Below, in pieces: positions 20,985 to 32,596 of a DNA stretch of 64,000 bases. The notes beneath the pieces are model-generated. The model did not search any database. It saw only the letters and a list, made by a program, of their open reading frames with translations, and was not told where the DNA came from. The stretch spans positions 22,837,001-22,901,000 of the forward strand of contig CM074860.1 in assembly GCA_037501455.1 (NCBI GenBank), written 5' to 3'. Positions within the stretch are counted from its first letter, which is position 1, and every line of letters starts with the position of its first letter. Origin of the DNA: Lantana camara. Lineage: Eukaryota > Streptophyta > Magnoliopsida > Lamiales > Verbenaceae. The translations under genes and the position numbers were made by a program.

Positions 20985-22355
20985 CAGGTAATACATGACT
21001 AATTGTATAATTTGTTCGCTATAAAATTTAGAATGGAAAAAATTAATATAGAACTAAAAATATAGTTTGTAAAGTAATACAGACATAATGCTTGACTAAA
21101 CAGACAATTTATGGTGTAATGAAGTGGTAATGTAGAACTAACTGCTTGATCTGTCCAGTAAGAAATTGAAAACGGGAAAGAATTCAACGTAGAACTAAAC
21201 GTACAGTTTATAAAGTAATGGAGTGGTAATCTAGAAATAACTGCTTGACTTGTCCATTAAAGAATTGAAAACGAGAAAGAATTCAACGTAGAACTAACGT
21301 ACAGTTTATGGAGTAATGAAGTGGTAATGTGGTACTAACTGCTTGACCTGTCCATTAAAGAATTGAAAACGAGAAAGAATTCAACGTAGAACTAAATGTA
21401 CAGTTTATGGAATAATGAAGTCATAATGTGGAACTAACCGGTTGATCTATAGAGTAAATGCAACGGTGACTAATGCTTTTCTAGTATATAAGATCAAAGG
21501 ATCTTTATTTTTTCATTAAATATTATCATAAGACTTTTGTATGAAATGATAGTTCATGATCCTCTCATGTTGTACTATAATGGAAACACCATATGAAAGA
21601 TAAAATTTTATTTTAAAAGTGGTATGATCAAACATTTGTAGGTAATATATTAGTGTTCATAATATGTAAACATGAAATCCTTCCAATTACTCTTGAGTTT
21701 CTTATATCTTATTGTTCAAATTATAAAAGGTAAAACACTAATTCCTTGGATCGTCATGTGTTGCCATTATTATACAATAAACTAAAGAGAAATTGAAAGG
21801 ATTTCATTTTTACATATTATGAACACACACACATTACCTACTATTGTTTCATCATACTACTTTTAAAACACAATTTTATCCTTCATATGGTGTTTCCATT
21901 ATAGTACAACATGATAGTATCATGAACTATCATTTCTTACCGTATATACGATGATATTTAATGAAAAAATAAAGATCCTTTGATCATATATACTAGAAAA
22001 GCATTAGTCACTGTTGGATTTACTCTACAGATCAAACAGTTAGTTCCACATTACCACTTCATTGCTTCATAAACTCTACGTTTAGTTCTATGTTAAATTC
22101 GTTCTCATTTTCAATTCATTACTGGACGATTAAGCAGTTAGTTCCACACTATCACTTCATTAATCCATAAGTTGTACGTTTAATTTTACGTTGAATTCTT
22201 TCCCATTTTCAATTCTTTATTGGACAGATAGTTCCACATTACCACTTCATTACTATATAAATTGTACGTTTAGTTCTATGTTGAATTCTTTCCCTTTTTC
22301 AATTCATTACTGGACAGATCAAGCAGTTAGTTCCACATTACCACTTCAGAGCACA
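20985..22355. mobile_element. Fold-back element with tandem-repeat arms
   Basis: The whole segment is a large inverted repeat. The left outer arm holds at least four copies of a ~99-bp unit (GTGGTAAT at 21124, 21223, 21321, and a variant at 21420), and one or two more decayed copies further left. The right arm holds the same unit inverted about four times (ATTACCAC-type sites near 22050, 22150, 22240, 22340). Inside, 21455-21690 pairs with 21795-22025, leaving a loop of about 100 bp. No transposase is present. Arms built of tandem repeats are the hallmark of fold-back transposons, which in plants often relate to Mutator. Outer borders are approximate and no target duplication was found. Confidence 0.75.
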
Positions 22356-24721
22356 ATTTCATTTACTGTACACATTGATAAATTAGATCGACATTTTTCT
22401 TTTTCTTGCTCAACAAATCGACATTGTGATTGGTAAAATTCCCAAAACACAAATATTTAACAAACCAAACCACAAAATTCAACAAAACATATCATTTTTC
22501 TCTTTATGCACTTCAATCAGAACCATAAAATTTTTATTTCAATCAGTATTAATAAACATTTCATTTTATTACGATCAGTATAATAAAAATAGTATACAAG
22601 CTAAAATCATTTGAGATCAATCCTAATAACTCCAGGATCTTTTCTCATCTTTTCCTTTTCTCAAATTTTCCGTACATCTTTTTTTAATTACCAAGCAACA
22701 TGGAACTTGAATAACATGATAGGAAACATTAGAAGTTGCAATTTGAGAAATTGGTTCAGTCATCTTCTTTAATGTCTCACTAACTAACTAGGATAAAGTG
22801 ATTGTACATGAGTAAAATCTTTTCATGCAAAAATATATGTAGAAATTTCAAATTTCAAACAGAAATTTCTATAGATATAAGAGAAATTTCAAATCTCGTC
22901 ACAATATTTGGTAAAATTTCCAAAACACAAATAATGTATAGAGTGATTGTTCAAGAAACTAGCTAAAATACTCAAAATAGTTAATAACTTTAGATTCAAC
23001 ACCAAATTACCCAACCAAAAACAATTTCAAATTTAGCAGCACTCATCAAATCTATTGAGATATATGCGAAAAATCTAAATCTCAAAAATCTCAGATATAT
23101 GCAGAAATCACAAATCGCAAAAATCTCTCCACATATATATAAAAATCTCAAATCTCATAACTTCCAAAAAAAACTCTTTTTTCAACACCAGATAAATTTT
23201 ATTCAGATAAACTTTAGATTCAACACCAGATAAATCTTATTCCAGATAAATACAAAAATTTAGACAAAATATCAAATCTTGTAACATATATATATATATA
23301 TCAACACAAAAATATCTCAAATTTGAGAAATCACATATCCTATTATTGAAATTTGCGAGCAAGACCAAAAATATAGGGAAGAGAGAACTTACATATTCGC
23401 ACTTTCTAACCGTTATAATCAATATTCAGAGATTGAGATTTTCTAATTAGGACAAACGATTTTTTGTGGCTCTGAAAATTGGGGATTTCCAATGACGAGA
23501 ATACCAACACTTTCTTGTAAGGAGAAAATTTGGGAACATCAGACAAATTGCTTCCCTACTGTCGGAGAATCGGTGGACGGAGAGTTGGAGAGATGATTCT
23601 GTGAAACGAAAAGGGGACAGAAGAAACTTCCGGCTAGTAGAAGAGATGGAGAAAAGGGTGAGTTGGGGTGTGGAAGAAGTAAAAAAAAAGTGTGATTGAA
23701 GTAAAAAAAATAAGGGTAAAATAGATTTTTCAACGATTTGAAAGGTTTACAAAAAATAAGATATGTACTACTTACTAAGGATATTTAGAAAAATAACTAA
23801 AGATATTTGGTATCCTTCTTTCTTTACCAATTAACTTGGGCTTCATCAACAAAATTTATAATTATGAAAATTCAAAAACAAAAAAGTTATGATAACAAGT
23901 GTGCACAACGTGAACTATTTCATAAATTGATTAGCATCGTCTGTTCTATCTTTTTTCGTTGTTTTTTTAATTATATAAGTCTTGTTATTCTTGAATAAAT
24001 TTTGCCGTTAAAGTTTTATTTTTTTAAAATAAGACACTATTTTATATCTTGAATTCAGAATTAAATAAAATTAAGTTTAAGATGGTCATGCCATTACGGG
24101 AGTGTTTGGAGACTAAAAAAAAAACCTTCCATACTTTTGCTTTTTAAAGCATTTTTAGAGTGTTGGGAAAAATCAACTCCCACTTAAAATAAGTCGAAAT
24201 AAATTAAATAAGTTAGAATCCAAAGGTTAATAATATATTTAATTTGCTTCTAATATTGTAGCTTATATATGTTATTTTTGTAAATAAAAAAAAAAACTGT
24301 ATAACTACTAAAAAAAAGTATTTCTGATCAATTTCCTTTTTCCAAACACTCAATTATTATCATCATTAAGTCAGAACACTGACCATGTAGTTAACATGAT
24401 TTGAATCTCATAATTTAAGTCCAGTCCAAAATGTAATAGTCATGACAAAGAATTTTTAACAATTGTCACAAAAATAATGTCACACAACAAAACTAAATAA
24501 TCCCTTAGCAACCCCTTTTATATCATTACCAAACGCCACTACATTTTCAAATTAGTCCTTCACTTCCACAAAATGCTAGAAAAAAAAAAGATCAATACTC
24601 AAACATACCATTTTACTCCCACAAATTAAACAAAACTAACCAACCAATTTAAAAATAAAATAAAAATAAAAACTACTAACTAATACTAAATGTATACCAT
24701 GGATGCACCACACTCCAACCC
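22356..24721. other. AT-rich intergenic stretch
   Basis: No gene recognised. Short direct repeats occur, for example TTCAACACCAGATAAAT at about 23181 and 23220, and an (AT)n run at 23287-23300. Around 23530-23690 a purine-rich block reads like a 5' leader on the minus strand, but no coding sequence follows. Poly(A)/(T) runs at 24116 and 24288 may be retroposon tails without recognisable bodies. Confidence 0.5.
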
Positions 24722-25132
24722 CTACACATTATCTGCAAATCTAACTTCTTGCTTATGTCCACCATTATGATGGCCTGTTTTAGCCTTCTCTCCACCATTT
24801 TTACCTCCTTTTTTAGAAGGGTTTCTCTTATCAAACCCAAATTCTATGTCTCCATCTTTCATATTGAAGCTTGGCTTTTGCTTAGGCTCCCACTCTTTCG
24901 GCAAGCCTTGGCTCTTCTTTTTCGCCGCCTTGTCGTGGTGGCCGGCCGCCTCCTTGCCACGGTGGTGCCGCCTACTGCACAACCGTCCAAGAACACAAGC
25001 CACCGCCGATACCACCACGATAACCGCCAAGACCGCGAAAACCGGCCCAAATGAGCCATTAGAGTGATCAGAAGACTCAGGCTGTCTAGTTATGACCGGA
25101 CTAGGGTATGCCTCATCAAGGGGTTGTGACAT
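24722..25132 (-). CDS. Small single-pass membrane protein of unknown function, 136 residues
   Basis: Intronless frame with ATG at 25132. Residues 1-28 are polar and Ser/Pro-rich, residues about 29-49 form one strong hydrophobic segment (GPVFAVLAVIVVVSAVACVL), and the rest is a Lys/Arg/His-rich tail with CxxLCSRRHHRGK directly after the membrane. No cleavable signal peptide is evident, so the segment is probably an anchor, with the basic side facing the cytosol by the positive-inside rule. The layout resembles short conserved dicot proteins annotated only as transmembrane proteins; I do not recognise a named family. Codon use looks genic and the tail has no low-complexity decay. A TATATTT on the minus strand near 25305 could be its promoter. 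The role is unknown. Confidence 0.75.
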   Translation of the reverse strand: MSQPLDEAYPSPVITRQPESSDHSNGSFGPVFAVLAVIVVVSAVACVLGRLCSRRHHRGKEAAGHHDKAAKKKSQGLPKEWEPKQKPSFNMKDGDIEFGFDKRNPSKKGGKNGGEKAKTGHHNGGHKQEVRFADNV

Positions 25133-26449
25133 TTTCTGAAATTCTTTAGGAAATAATTTGATCGAGATTTGATATTACCAAATGAACAAGAAGTCAAGAG
25201 ACAGAGAGAGGAAGGGTTTAGGAGAAGAAATTAAGATTTGAATGGAACAAGAATTTGGCTCCTTTGGATGGCTTTTATGCAGATTTTTGAGGGTTGTATT
25301 CGAAATATATGAAAAAGGAGGGGCTTTTCTTGAATAAAGATATTTGTTGGTGGGTGTCTTGTAGTGCTGAGAGTGAAGGATGTTTTGTTGCTTAGTTAGG
25401 AGTGAAAGGGAGAAATTTGGTTCCTTTAAAGCATTTTCACATTATTCTATTGAAACATATTTACGAGTGCTTTTACTTTAGTGTTGGTTTGAACAATTGT
25501 TCAAACATTGACACATCGCTGTTGCTTCAAAATTGTTTTGGAACATGTCCATTTTTCGTCTCTGCTCTGTTCTCGGCTAAAGCAACTTTATTTTGGGGGA
25601 GCTAGCTATATAGTCTATATACACTTTTCATTGTTTCGAGGAACTTTTTTTATTCTTTCTTTTATTGATAATTGGAAATGTTTTTGATATCTAAATTAAG
25701 GTTAAATGGACCAAAGTAGACAAAAATTGATTGATGGTGTAATTTAATATTTCGCCATTATACTAATTCAATCAAATATTTTATATTAAAATTTGAAAAT
25801 ATATTATTATTAATAGATAAATATTTTGTATTTAGGTGGTGTGAAGCGGTTCGAACCAATAAAAAGAATATGGTACAAAAAAAGGAAAACAAATATTTAT
25901 TAAAATACAATTTTCAAGCTTGGTAAAGTTTAGTTATGAATTATTGGAGGTTGCAAGCTTCTCAACTATTAGATTTCTCACTTTTTTCTCCTTTTTTTTC
26001 CGAGATAATTAGTTTCTTTCAAATTGCAGTATGACTTCCCCTTCTATAAATTAGGAAAAATAGTAAATTCGGTATACCAACTTAATCAGTTTAGTATTTT
26101 TAGTATTTTCTTTTCTAATAATAAAATCGAACCGTATTTAAAAATTATGCAATTTAGTGTATTCTTTGATGGGAACCCAGTTTTACCTTCAGAAATCCGA
26201 CCCGATTTTATATGTGACGAACTCTTAGTTTGTCACATATAAATTTCGGTGGGCAAAATTAATTTTCTGGTGAAAAATGTCCAGTAAATTGCTTGATTTT
26301 AAAGATATAATTCCAAAAATAAGATGTACCAAAAACACTGAATTGGTCAATTTGATATACTAAATTTGTAATTTTCTCCATAAATTATTATTGGATAAAT
26401 TAAATAAATCTTTGAATTACTACCGCTAACTATATATATTTGTGGCATA
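25133..26449. other. Intergenic, including the probable promoter of the membrane-protein gene
   Basis: The first ~200 bp should hold the 5' UTR and promoter of the minus-strand gene. The rest is AT-rich with no coding sequence I can defend. The stretch near 26040-26370 has phrases such as GGTATACCAACTTAATC and TACTAAATTTG that look like an old hAT-type MITE, without clear ends. Confidence 0.45.
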
Positions 26450-26457
26450 GAAAAGAT

Positions 26458-26635
26458 TAGGGGTGTGTAAAGTTTGGCAAAATCGACCATACGGAAATCA
26501 AAAATTCAGCACGGATCAAAAACCGAACCGATAATTCGGCATAGAATTTTCAAAAATTTTGGTATTTGGTACACCATTTCAATGTACCGAAATTTTGGTT
26601 CGATGGATTCGGTATATACAAGATGCACACCCCTA
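26458..26635. mobile_element. 178-bp hAT MITE
   Basis: Terminal inverted repeats TAGGGGTGTGTAAA and TTAGGGGTGTGCAT (right end, reverse complement) bound an internal part rich in CCGAA/TTCGG phrases. It is flanked by 8-bp duplications GAAAAGAT (26450-26457) and AAAAAGAT (26636-26643), one mismatch. Size, ends and duplication length fit the hAT superfamily. Confidence 0.8.
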
Positions 26636-26643
26636 AAAAAGAT

Positions 26644-27105
26644 ATGGATCATTAGAAACATAATTTTAATATATTTGATCTAAAAAAACGGAAAGCTTGA
26701 TACACTATTTTCTCATGAAGCCAAAGGGGGAAAAGAAATTTTTTAGAATTTTTATATTATGGTGTGAAGACATAAAGATCAATTTTTCATACAATATCGC
26801 TGTGACTAGAACAAGAAAAAGGAAATCACTGTGACTATAGTAATAATATCAAAGTTGTTCCCAATCCCGATAAACAATGTGACCCAATATATGACATGCT
26901 TTATTTTTTTGCTTTTCAGGGTAGGGCTCGATACCCTGAAATCATTAAGAAATAATATTATTATTCTATATTCAACAATAATTTGGTATACTTATTATTC
27001 ATTGCCTAAAATAAAGTTCGATTAAATCTTTTAGAGTATCTAAGTCCGGATCCCACTTTATTTGTCTTTTTGTTTTTATATAATAACAAGTAATATGATT
27101 GGATT
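26644..27105. other. AT-rich intergenic stretch
   Basis: Nothing recognised: no gene, no RNA gene, no clear repeat ends. Confidence 0.5.
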
Positions 27106-27276
27106 CAAGGGCGCTCGCGGATTCGCGCGTCGATCGAGTCGAATCAGTTAAGATCTGAATTTAATTTTAAAAAATTTAAGTTGAAGTTGAATCTAGCTAA
27201 AGTTTGAATCGAATTCAAATTTAAGTTCGAACCTTTAATTTTTGTACGCGCCTCGCGAGTCAGCCTATTTTTTGAA

Positions 27277-27308
<32 letters not shown>

Positions 27309-27485
27309 TATATATCGGATTCGAACTCAAAACCAAATCGAACCCGAGTCGAGCCAAACTCGAACAATCAAACGAACCAAATTTCGAACAAAAAATTTAG
27401 AGTTTGTTGAACTCAAACTCAAATCGAATTAAATAAGGTTTGAGTCAAATCTCAAACCAGAAAAAATCAGGAAAGTTCGACTTCC
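27106..27485. mobile_element. Degraded hAT-like MITE with an (AT)n core
   Basis: The two halves are rich in TCGAA/TTCGA and CTCGCGAG/GAGTCGA phrases in opposite senses around an (AT)n run at 27277-27303. This resembles the plant hAT MITEs built of GAGCTCGAAC-type sequence. I could not fix the ends or a target duplication. Confidence 0.45.
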
Positions 27486-27734
27486 TACTCTATTAAATTT
27501 ATAAACATTCATAGTTGAATCACATGTTACCACAAAAGTGCAAAACCTCTTCAATAATAACAATTGATGTTTAGAACCTCAAATACGAGGTATTTGTTAA
27601 TCTATAAAACTGTAAATTCAACTTTATTCTTTAGGCTCAACATTACGTTCCGAGTTTAAATCGAATTGGAATGCTAACGTATAAGTTTGTTTTATTAATA
27701 ATAATTATATACTTAAACGCCTCAACTATAGCAA

Positions 27735-28170
27735 ATTGGAGAATATGTACAAGTGCTTAGAAGTAATCATTGGCAGATAATTAATTTGTGATGGTAAAGG
27801 TTTATTGATGGGTCTATTTGAAGTTAAGAATGCACCTGAAAGGCTCAAATTATTGCAAATTGAAGAATTACAAGTGCTTAGAAGTAATCGGGAAAAAAAA
27901 AAGGAGAATTACGTAAAGGTCCCTAAGGTTTGGCCTAATTACAAGTTGATCCATATTTTTTTGAATTTTACATAGTAGTCCCTAAGGTTTGAGGTCCAAA
28001 AAAATTTTAAAAAATATGGATTGGCTTGTAATTAGGCCAAACTTAGGGATCTGTATGTAATTCTCCAAAAAAAAAAAAAGTGCTTAGAAGTAATCATTAC
28101 TAGATAATTAATTATGTGATGATAAGGATTTATTAATTGGTCTATTTATAATTAGATCATGCAATAGTGG
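27735..28170. repeat. Tandem duplication with an inserted hairpin MITE
   Basis: A block including AGTGCTTAGAAGTAATCATT, then AGATAATTAATT, a GTGATG phrase and GGTCTATTT occurs at about 27749-27830 and again at about 28078-28155. The hairpin element at 27902-28062 lies at the start of the second copy. AAGTGCTTAGAAGTAATC stands on both sides of it (about 27867 and 28078). Confidence 0.7.
27902..28062. mobile_element. Hairpin MITE, about 160 bp
   Basis: It starts GGAGAATTACGTAAAGGTCC and ends with its near-complement finishing GTAATTCTCC. The arms pair over about 55 bases (GGTTTGGCCTAATTACAAG with CTTGTAATTAGGCCAAAC) around a short loop. A-runs of 10 and 13 bases flank it, so any target duplication is hidden in poly(A). 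Long terminal inverted repeats point to a Mutator-type MITE. Confidence 0.75.
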
Positions 28171-28534
28171 GGATTAGGGAATATTTCTTTGTCCATGTCT
28201 TGTAAATGTCTTATTTAGTTATTTATCTCATCCATGCCAATGATGAAGCATTATCATACTTAGACTGGACCCTTTAAATAATAATTGAAAAAATGCTAAT
28301 CCATTACCTATAATCCACTAGAAACATACCCACTCTTTTTAGAAAAAAAAAAAAAAACCCACTCTTTTTATGATTCTTGTTTCCACAATCAACCCATTTA
28401 ATTATAAACCTTGTTTTCAAGGTCTAATTTAGTTGGTTATTATCATATAGGAACCCATTAAGCATGAGTTTAGGGGCTAAACCAGTATTGTTATTATTCG
28501 AGATGGCTATATATATATATAAGTTAAATGTAAC

Positions 28535-28735
28535 TATTGTTATCGAGTGGTGTAAATTAGTAGTTTGACATTATACTAGGTTAATCAGAGTATCCCATAT
28601 TCGAGTCTTTAACGCAACAATTATTGGCAGAGAGAGTTTTACACGTACGTTTTATGACACAACTATCATTAATAGGAAGAACTTTACGTCTAAGTAATCC
28701 GCCCCGACTCAAACCCAAATAAATAAATAGAATAT
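28535..28735 (+). mobile_element. SINE remnant (same family as the minus-strand copy near 55790-56000)
   Basis: GGTTAATCAGAG, CCCATATTCGAGTCTTTAA, a TTTTACACGT block and a tail CTCAAACCCAAATAAATAAATAG occur in this order. The same order is read on the minus strand at 56000-55790 (CTTAACCAGAG, GCATTCGAGTCTTTAA, TTTATACAGG, CTCGAATTCAAATAAATGAG). TTCGAGTC acts as a B-box. Borders are approximate. Confidence 0.55.
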
Positions 28736-29230
28736 AAAACTGAAAAAATGTACCAATTGTTAATTAGAGCATAAATCCCTGAAAACGATACACTAATTGT
28801 CTGTACATATATTATATATGTATAAATAGTAATTTTGCCCATACCATCTAAAGTGAATTTAATTATTTATTGTATAAACAGGATACATAAGGCAAAACTA
28901 TATGTTTTGGATATTACAACAAGAAGAAGGAAAATCTGAAAAATATATAATGTGACAATGTAAAAATTGTCACAAATTAAATTAATTTAGGTACAAAATT
29001 TTGGTTTATTCACGAAACTTATCATGAAATAACGCATAATAGTACCACAAACAAATAGTGTACAAAGTTAATTACTTCTGTAAATTAGTGACATTTCTAT
29101 TAGGACAATTTAATAAGTTAAACCAACGGGTCTAGGTCTAGTAATAAGTAACTATATTATTAGAAGTCGTTTACTTTGATTGTTCTTAATCTATTGGATT
29201 TGAGTTATGAATATGATAAATTTAATAAAA
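28736..29230. other. AT-rich intergenic stretch
   Basis: No gene or clear repeat recognised. Confidence 0.5.
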
Positions 29231-29242
29231 TTGCTTAACAGA

Positions 29243-29349
29243 TTTTTTTTTTTTTTTTTAACACACACACCCCAAGTAACCGAAGGGATTCGAACCCGGG
29301 ACCTTGCCTTTAAGAAAGAACCCTCAAACCACTTGACCAACCCCTGTTG
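29243..29349 (-). mobile_element. tRNA-derived SINE, 107 bp
   Basis: On the minus strand it begins CAACAGGGGTTGGTCAAGTG, with an A-box-like TGGTCAAGTGG, a B-box GGTTCGAATCC, then GGTGTGTGTGTTAAAA and a poly(A) tail seen as a T-run on the plus strand. A perfect 10-bp duplication GCTTAACAGA flanks it (29233-29242 and 29350-29359). It has the head and tail of a short plant SINE and is not a functional tRNA. Confidence 0.85.
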
Positions 29350-29359
29350 GCTTAACAGA

Positions 29360-30349
29360 AAAAAAAAAAAAATGAACTTGTTTACTTTGATTGTTTATAA
29401 GCTGATTATTTAGCAATAGCTTTTGGAAGTTGTAATATACTCCATTCTTTTCAAACTTACGTACAAGGCATTGCTATATCTCATAGGCCCTAGTCCCTTC
29501 AAAGTAAACAATTTTTTATGACTTATTAAATAGTCCATCTAACCTTTTCTACAGAAGTAAACGACTTCTTAGAGGTCAATTTTACCTGATTCTTTCAAAT
29601 GTTAGGGGTTCAAACTTATTTATTTGAAAAAATCCCTTAAAAAGAACTTTACTTATCGCGTGATCAGAATATAATTAAATAGGATATAAAATAACTAAAA
29701 ATTAATAACTTAAAAATGTTGAACAATTTTTATTTTTTATTTTTATTTATCAAACAACGTTAAGGGAATGCTACTAATTATTAATCCTATCAACTAAAAA
29801 TTTAGTATTCTTTTCACATATTAATTTAACTTTTGTAGTTAGGCTAATTTAAGTAAATAGAGGTCTTATATTCCAATGTTTTGGAATATAATTAGTTATT
29901 AATAGTAGGAAGAGTATTATGTATTTATAATCTGATACAATTTAAATTCATAATCATTAAACATGATATACAGCTAAAAATATTCATCAAAATATGCAAG
30001 ACCCTATAATGATTTCTGGGAAGTCGAATCTTAGGTTGCTCTTTTGGCATGAGCTATTCCGACATGTGAATCTAAAGGCATCATACAACACAAATGTACA
30101 ATCCAACATCGACATTCAATTTTAACTTAGTACTCTGAATTATGTATATGTCAGAATGAGACAGCTATATAGAGAGAATTTGTTGCCAAGGATCCTTCGA
30201 TTTTTTTTTTTTAATCTAATATATGTTAATTTTTTGAGAAAAATTGTATTTTTGGCCCCATACTATAAGGTAGTTTTCACTTTTGGTCCCATAATTTTCA
30301 AAAGTGATTTTTTTAGTCTCATACTATTTAATTTTTATCATTTTAAGGA
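29360..30349. other. AT-rich intergenic stretch
   Basis: No gene recognised. Around 29605-29640 GGGGTTCAAACTTATTTATTTG looks like a short SINE tail remnant. From about 30240, phrases such as TTTTGGCCCCATACTATAAGG and TTTTGGTCCCATAA are typical of one end of a Mutator-type MITE into which the hAT at 30358 has jumped. Confidence 0.45.
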
Positions 30350-30357
30350 CATTTGTT

Positions 30358-31171
30358 TAGGGGTGCACAAACGGTTAAAAACCGAAAATTCGGTTAATCG
30401 GCTCGGTTAACCGAATTTTCGGTTTTTGATTTTTGGTAACCATTTACCGAACCGATCATCTCCGGTTTTGGTTCGGTAAAAACCGAAAATATAGGTTCGA
30501 TTTTCGGTTAATACCAAAAAAACCGGAAAAAAAAAAAGAAGAAGTATGTATGTTCTGTGTAATTAATCTGCAAATTTTCGAACTTTCACCTTCGTTGCTC
30601 CATCCAATAATTAATTTAGGCTAATCAAGGTCTCAATAAAATAGAGAGAAGAAGAATATGAAGAAAACGAACAGCCAAAAAAATTCCCAATTACTATTTA
30701 CAGGCAACAAAGGGCGGGGGACGGTGGTGACCGGACTCCGGAGAGTCTTCGCCGGAAGAAGAAAACACTAGGAAGGCGGCGAGAAATGATGGTAGCCGGT
30801 GCTTGTTCCTCGAAAAAGAAAGGGGCAAAGGGTGACTGCGAATGCTGCTGAGTGCCGACTCCCAGAGGCGGTGGTGTAATTGTGGTCTGTGGAATTGCGA
30901 ATCAGCAAATGAATAAAGGAAAAGAAAACTTGGGTGGGCTTTGAACAATATTAATGGGCTGGACCATGATCACTTATGAATGTTATGACTAATAATTAAT
31001 GTAGATTAAGGGAAAAAATGAAAAAAATAAACAATAAAGGGGGTTGAGTTCGGTTTTTACCGAAACCGAAAATCTAAAAAATAATAACCGAAACCGAAAC
31101 CGAACCTCTTTGGTTCGGTTCGGTTAGCCTCGGTTCGGTTTGGTTTGGTTCGGTTTTTTTGTGCACCTGTA
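30358..31171. mobile_element. 814-bp non-autonomous hAT element
   Basis: The left end TAGGGGTGCACAAACGG and right end (reverse complement) TACAGGTGCACAAAAAAACCG are inverted repeats. Subterminal regions are dense in AACCGAA/TTCGGTT. Flanks CATTTGTT (30350-30357) and CATACGTT (31172-31179) are an 8-bp duplication with two mismatches. No transposase is present. The interior around 30690-30950 is GC-richer and holds an 84-codon minus-strand frame (MFKAHPSFLFLYSFADSQFH...) with no recognised domain. Confidence 0.75.
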
Positions 31172-31179
31172 CATACGTT

Positions 31180-31770
31180 AGTTTTTGGATGGAAAATGTC
31201 CTTTGACCGTTAAAATGATTTTTAACTTTTATTTCTTCTTTTTTTCTTTTATTCTTATAACCTTTTCTTTGACTTTCTGTTTCCTTTTCTTTTTCGTTTT
31301 TTGTATTTTTTAAGTTTTATCAAATACACACATTATAAATATTAAAAAAAATATGAGTTTTAACAATATTTTCTTATTTTTATTTTTAAATTTAATGTAG
31401 TAAATCTAAAAATAAAAACATTAAATAAAATAAAATGTTTCTTTTCGTATTTTTTTAAGTTTTATAAATAGGCACACAACATAATAAATAGAACATATTT
31501 GATAAAAAAAAAATCTATAATCTTTTTCTTTATAATATTTAAAGTTTATTAGGTGGATTTTTAAAAAAAATAAAGAATATGTGGAAATAATGTGGCAAGG
31601 TGTGGTAATGCCACATCATCAACTTGGACACGTCAACTAATTTTCGGCGATGATTAGGTAATTTTCGGTGAATTTGTTATTAAATTGACACATTTTTTGA
31701 GTTAGTGGACTGTTTTGTCGCTGAAATAGTAAGTGTTTCGAAATTGCTAGTTGGGGTCAGTTGATATCTC
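31180..31770. other. AT-rich intergenic stretch, T-rich on the plus strand
   Basis: No gene recognised. Phrases such as TTTTTAAGTTTTAT occur twice (31305 and 31451). The part near 31600-31760 (ATTTTCGGCGATGATTAGG) may be old MITE sequence. Confidence 0.4.
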
Positions 31771-32596
31771 GATTTTACATTTTTCTTCATTTGAGGTATC
31801 ATACGCGACTCCAGGAGATAGGAAAGGCATGATATACTCGAACCGTCAGCGTCAAAACCCGACGAGGACAGGTATGGAATAATAACCCCTCGTGGAATGA
31901 TAATATAATGGATGGTTAAGGGTTGCGCGACCCTTCCATTAATGGAGTGTTGGTGGATTGAATGTGATTTGTTTTAATGTGATGAAATGTGGAGTGAAGG
32001 GTGGTTGCTCGTACTCGCCGAGCTTTAATGTGATGTTATCTTGGATTATGAAAGGGGAATAAAGCTTTAATGAATGTAATGTATATGATTATGTTATGTA
32101 ATGTTTCAATGAAAATGTTTTGATATGCAAAACTTATTCCCAGTTTATAACCTTTCTTTTTAATATGCTTTGCTCTATATATATAGTGTGTGGTTGTGGG
32201 TTAGCCCCCTCACTCAATCAGCGGACTGACCTCTCCTTTACGTTTTTAGTTTGAAGGTTGTGCACAAGCTAGGGGGAGAAGTGAGTCGGTCGAGTCTCAC
32301 TTTCAAGTTTAAGTCGTGTTAGGTGCATATCATGTTATACTTTTGGACTTGTATTAATGAATTAAATTTGTTTATGTATTTTTTTTTATACTTGATGAAT
32401 GATGTTTGAATTTGGGTTTAATGTTATTGTGATTCATGCTTCCGCTATTTGAATTATATGTTGCGCGCTTTGAGTTTTGTTCTAGCTCAGCCTAGCCTAG
32501 TGAGTGCGTGGTCTCCTGTTCGCTTTGACTTGGGCACGTGTATGGATTTTTCATTTTATACAAGGGTTCGGATCTCATTGCGGAGGATGTGGTGGC

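Noticed and set aside
27277..27303. (AT)n run as a regulatory element or origin
   Set aside because: Simple microsatellites of this kind are frequent in AT-rich plant DNA and nothing around it suggests function.
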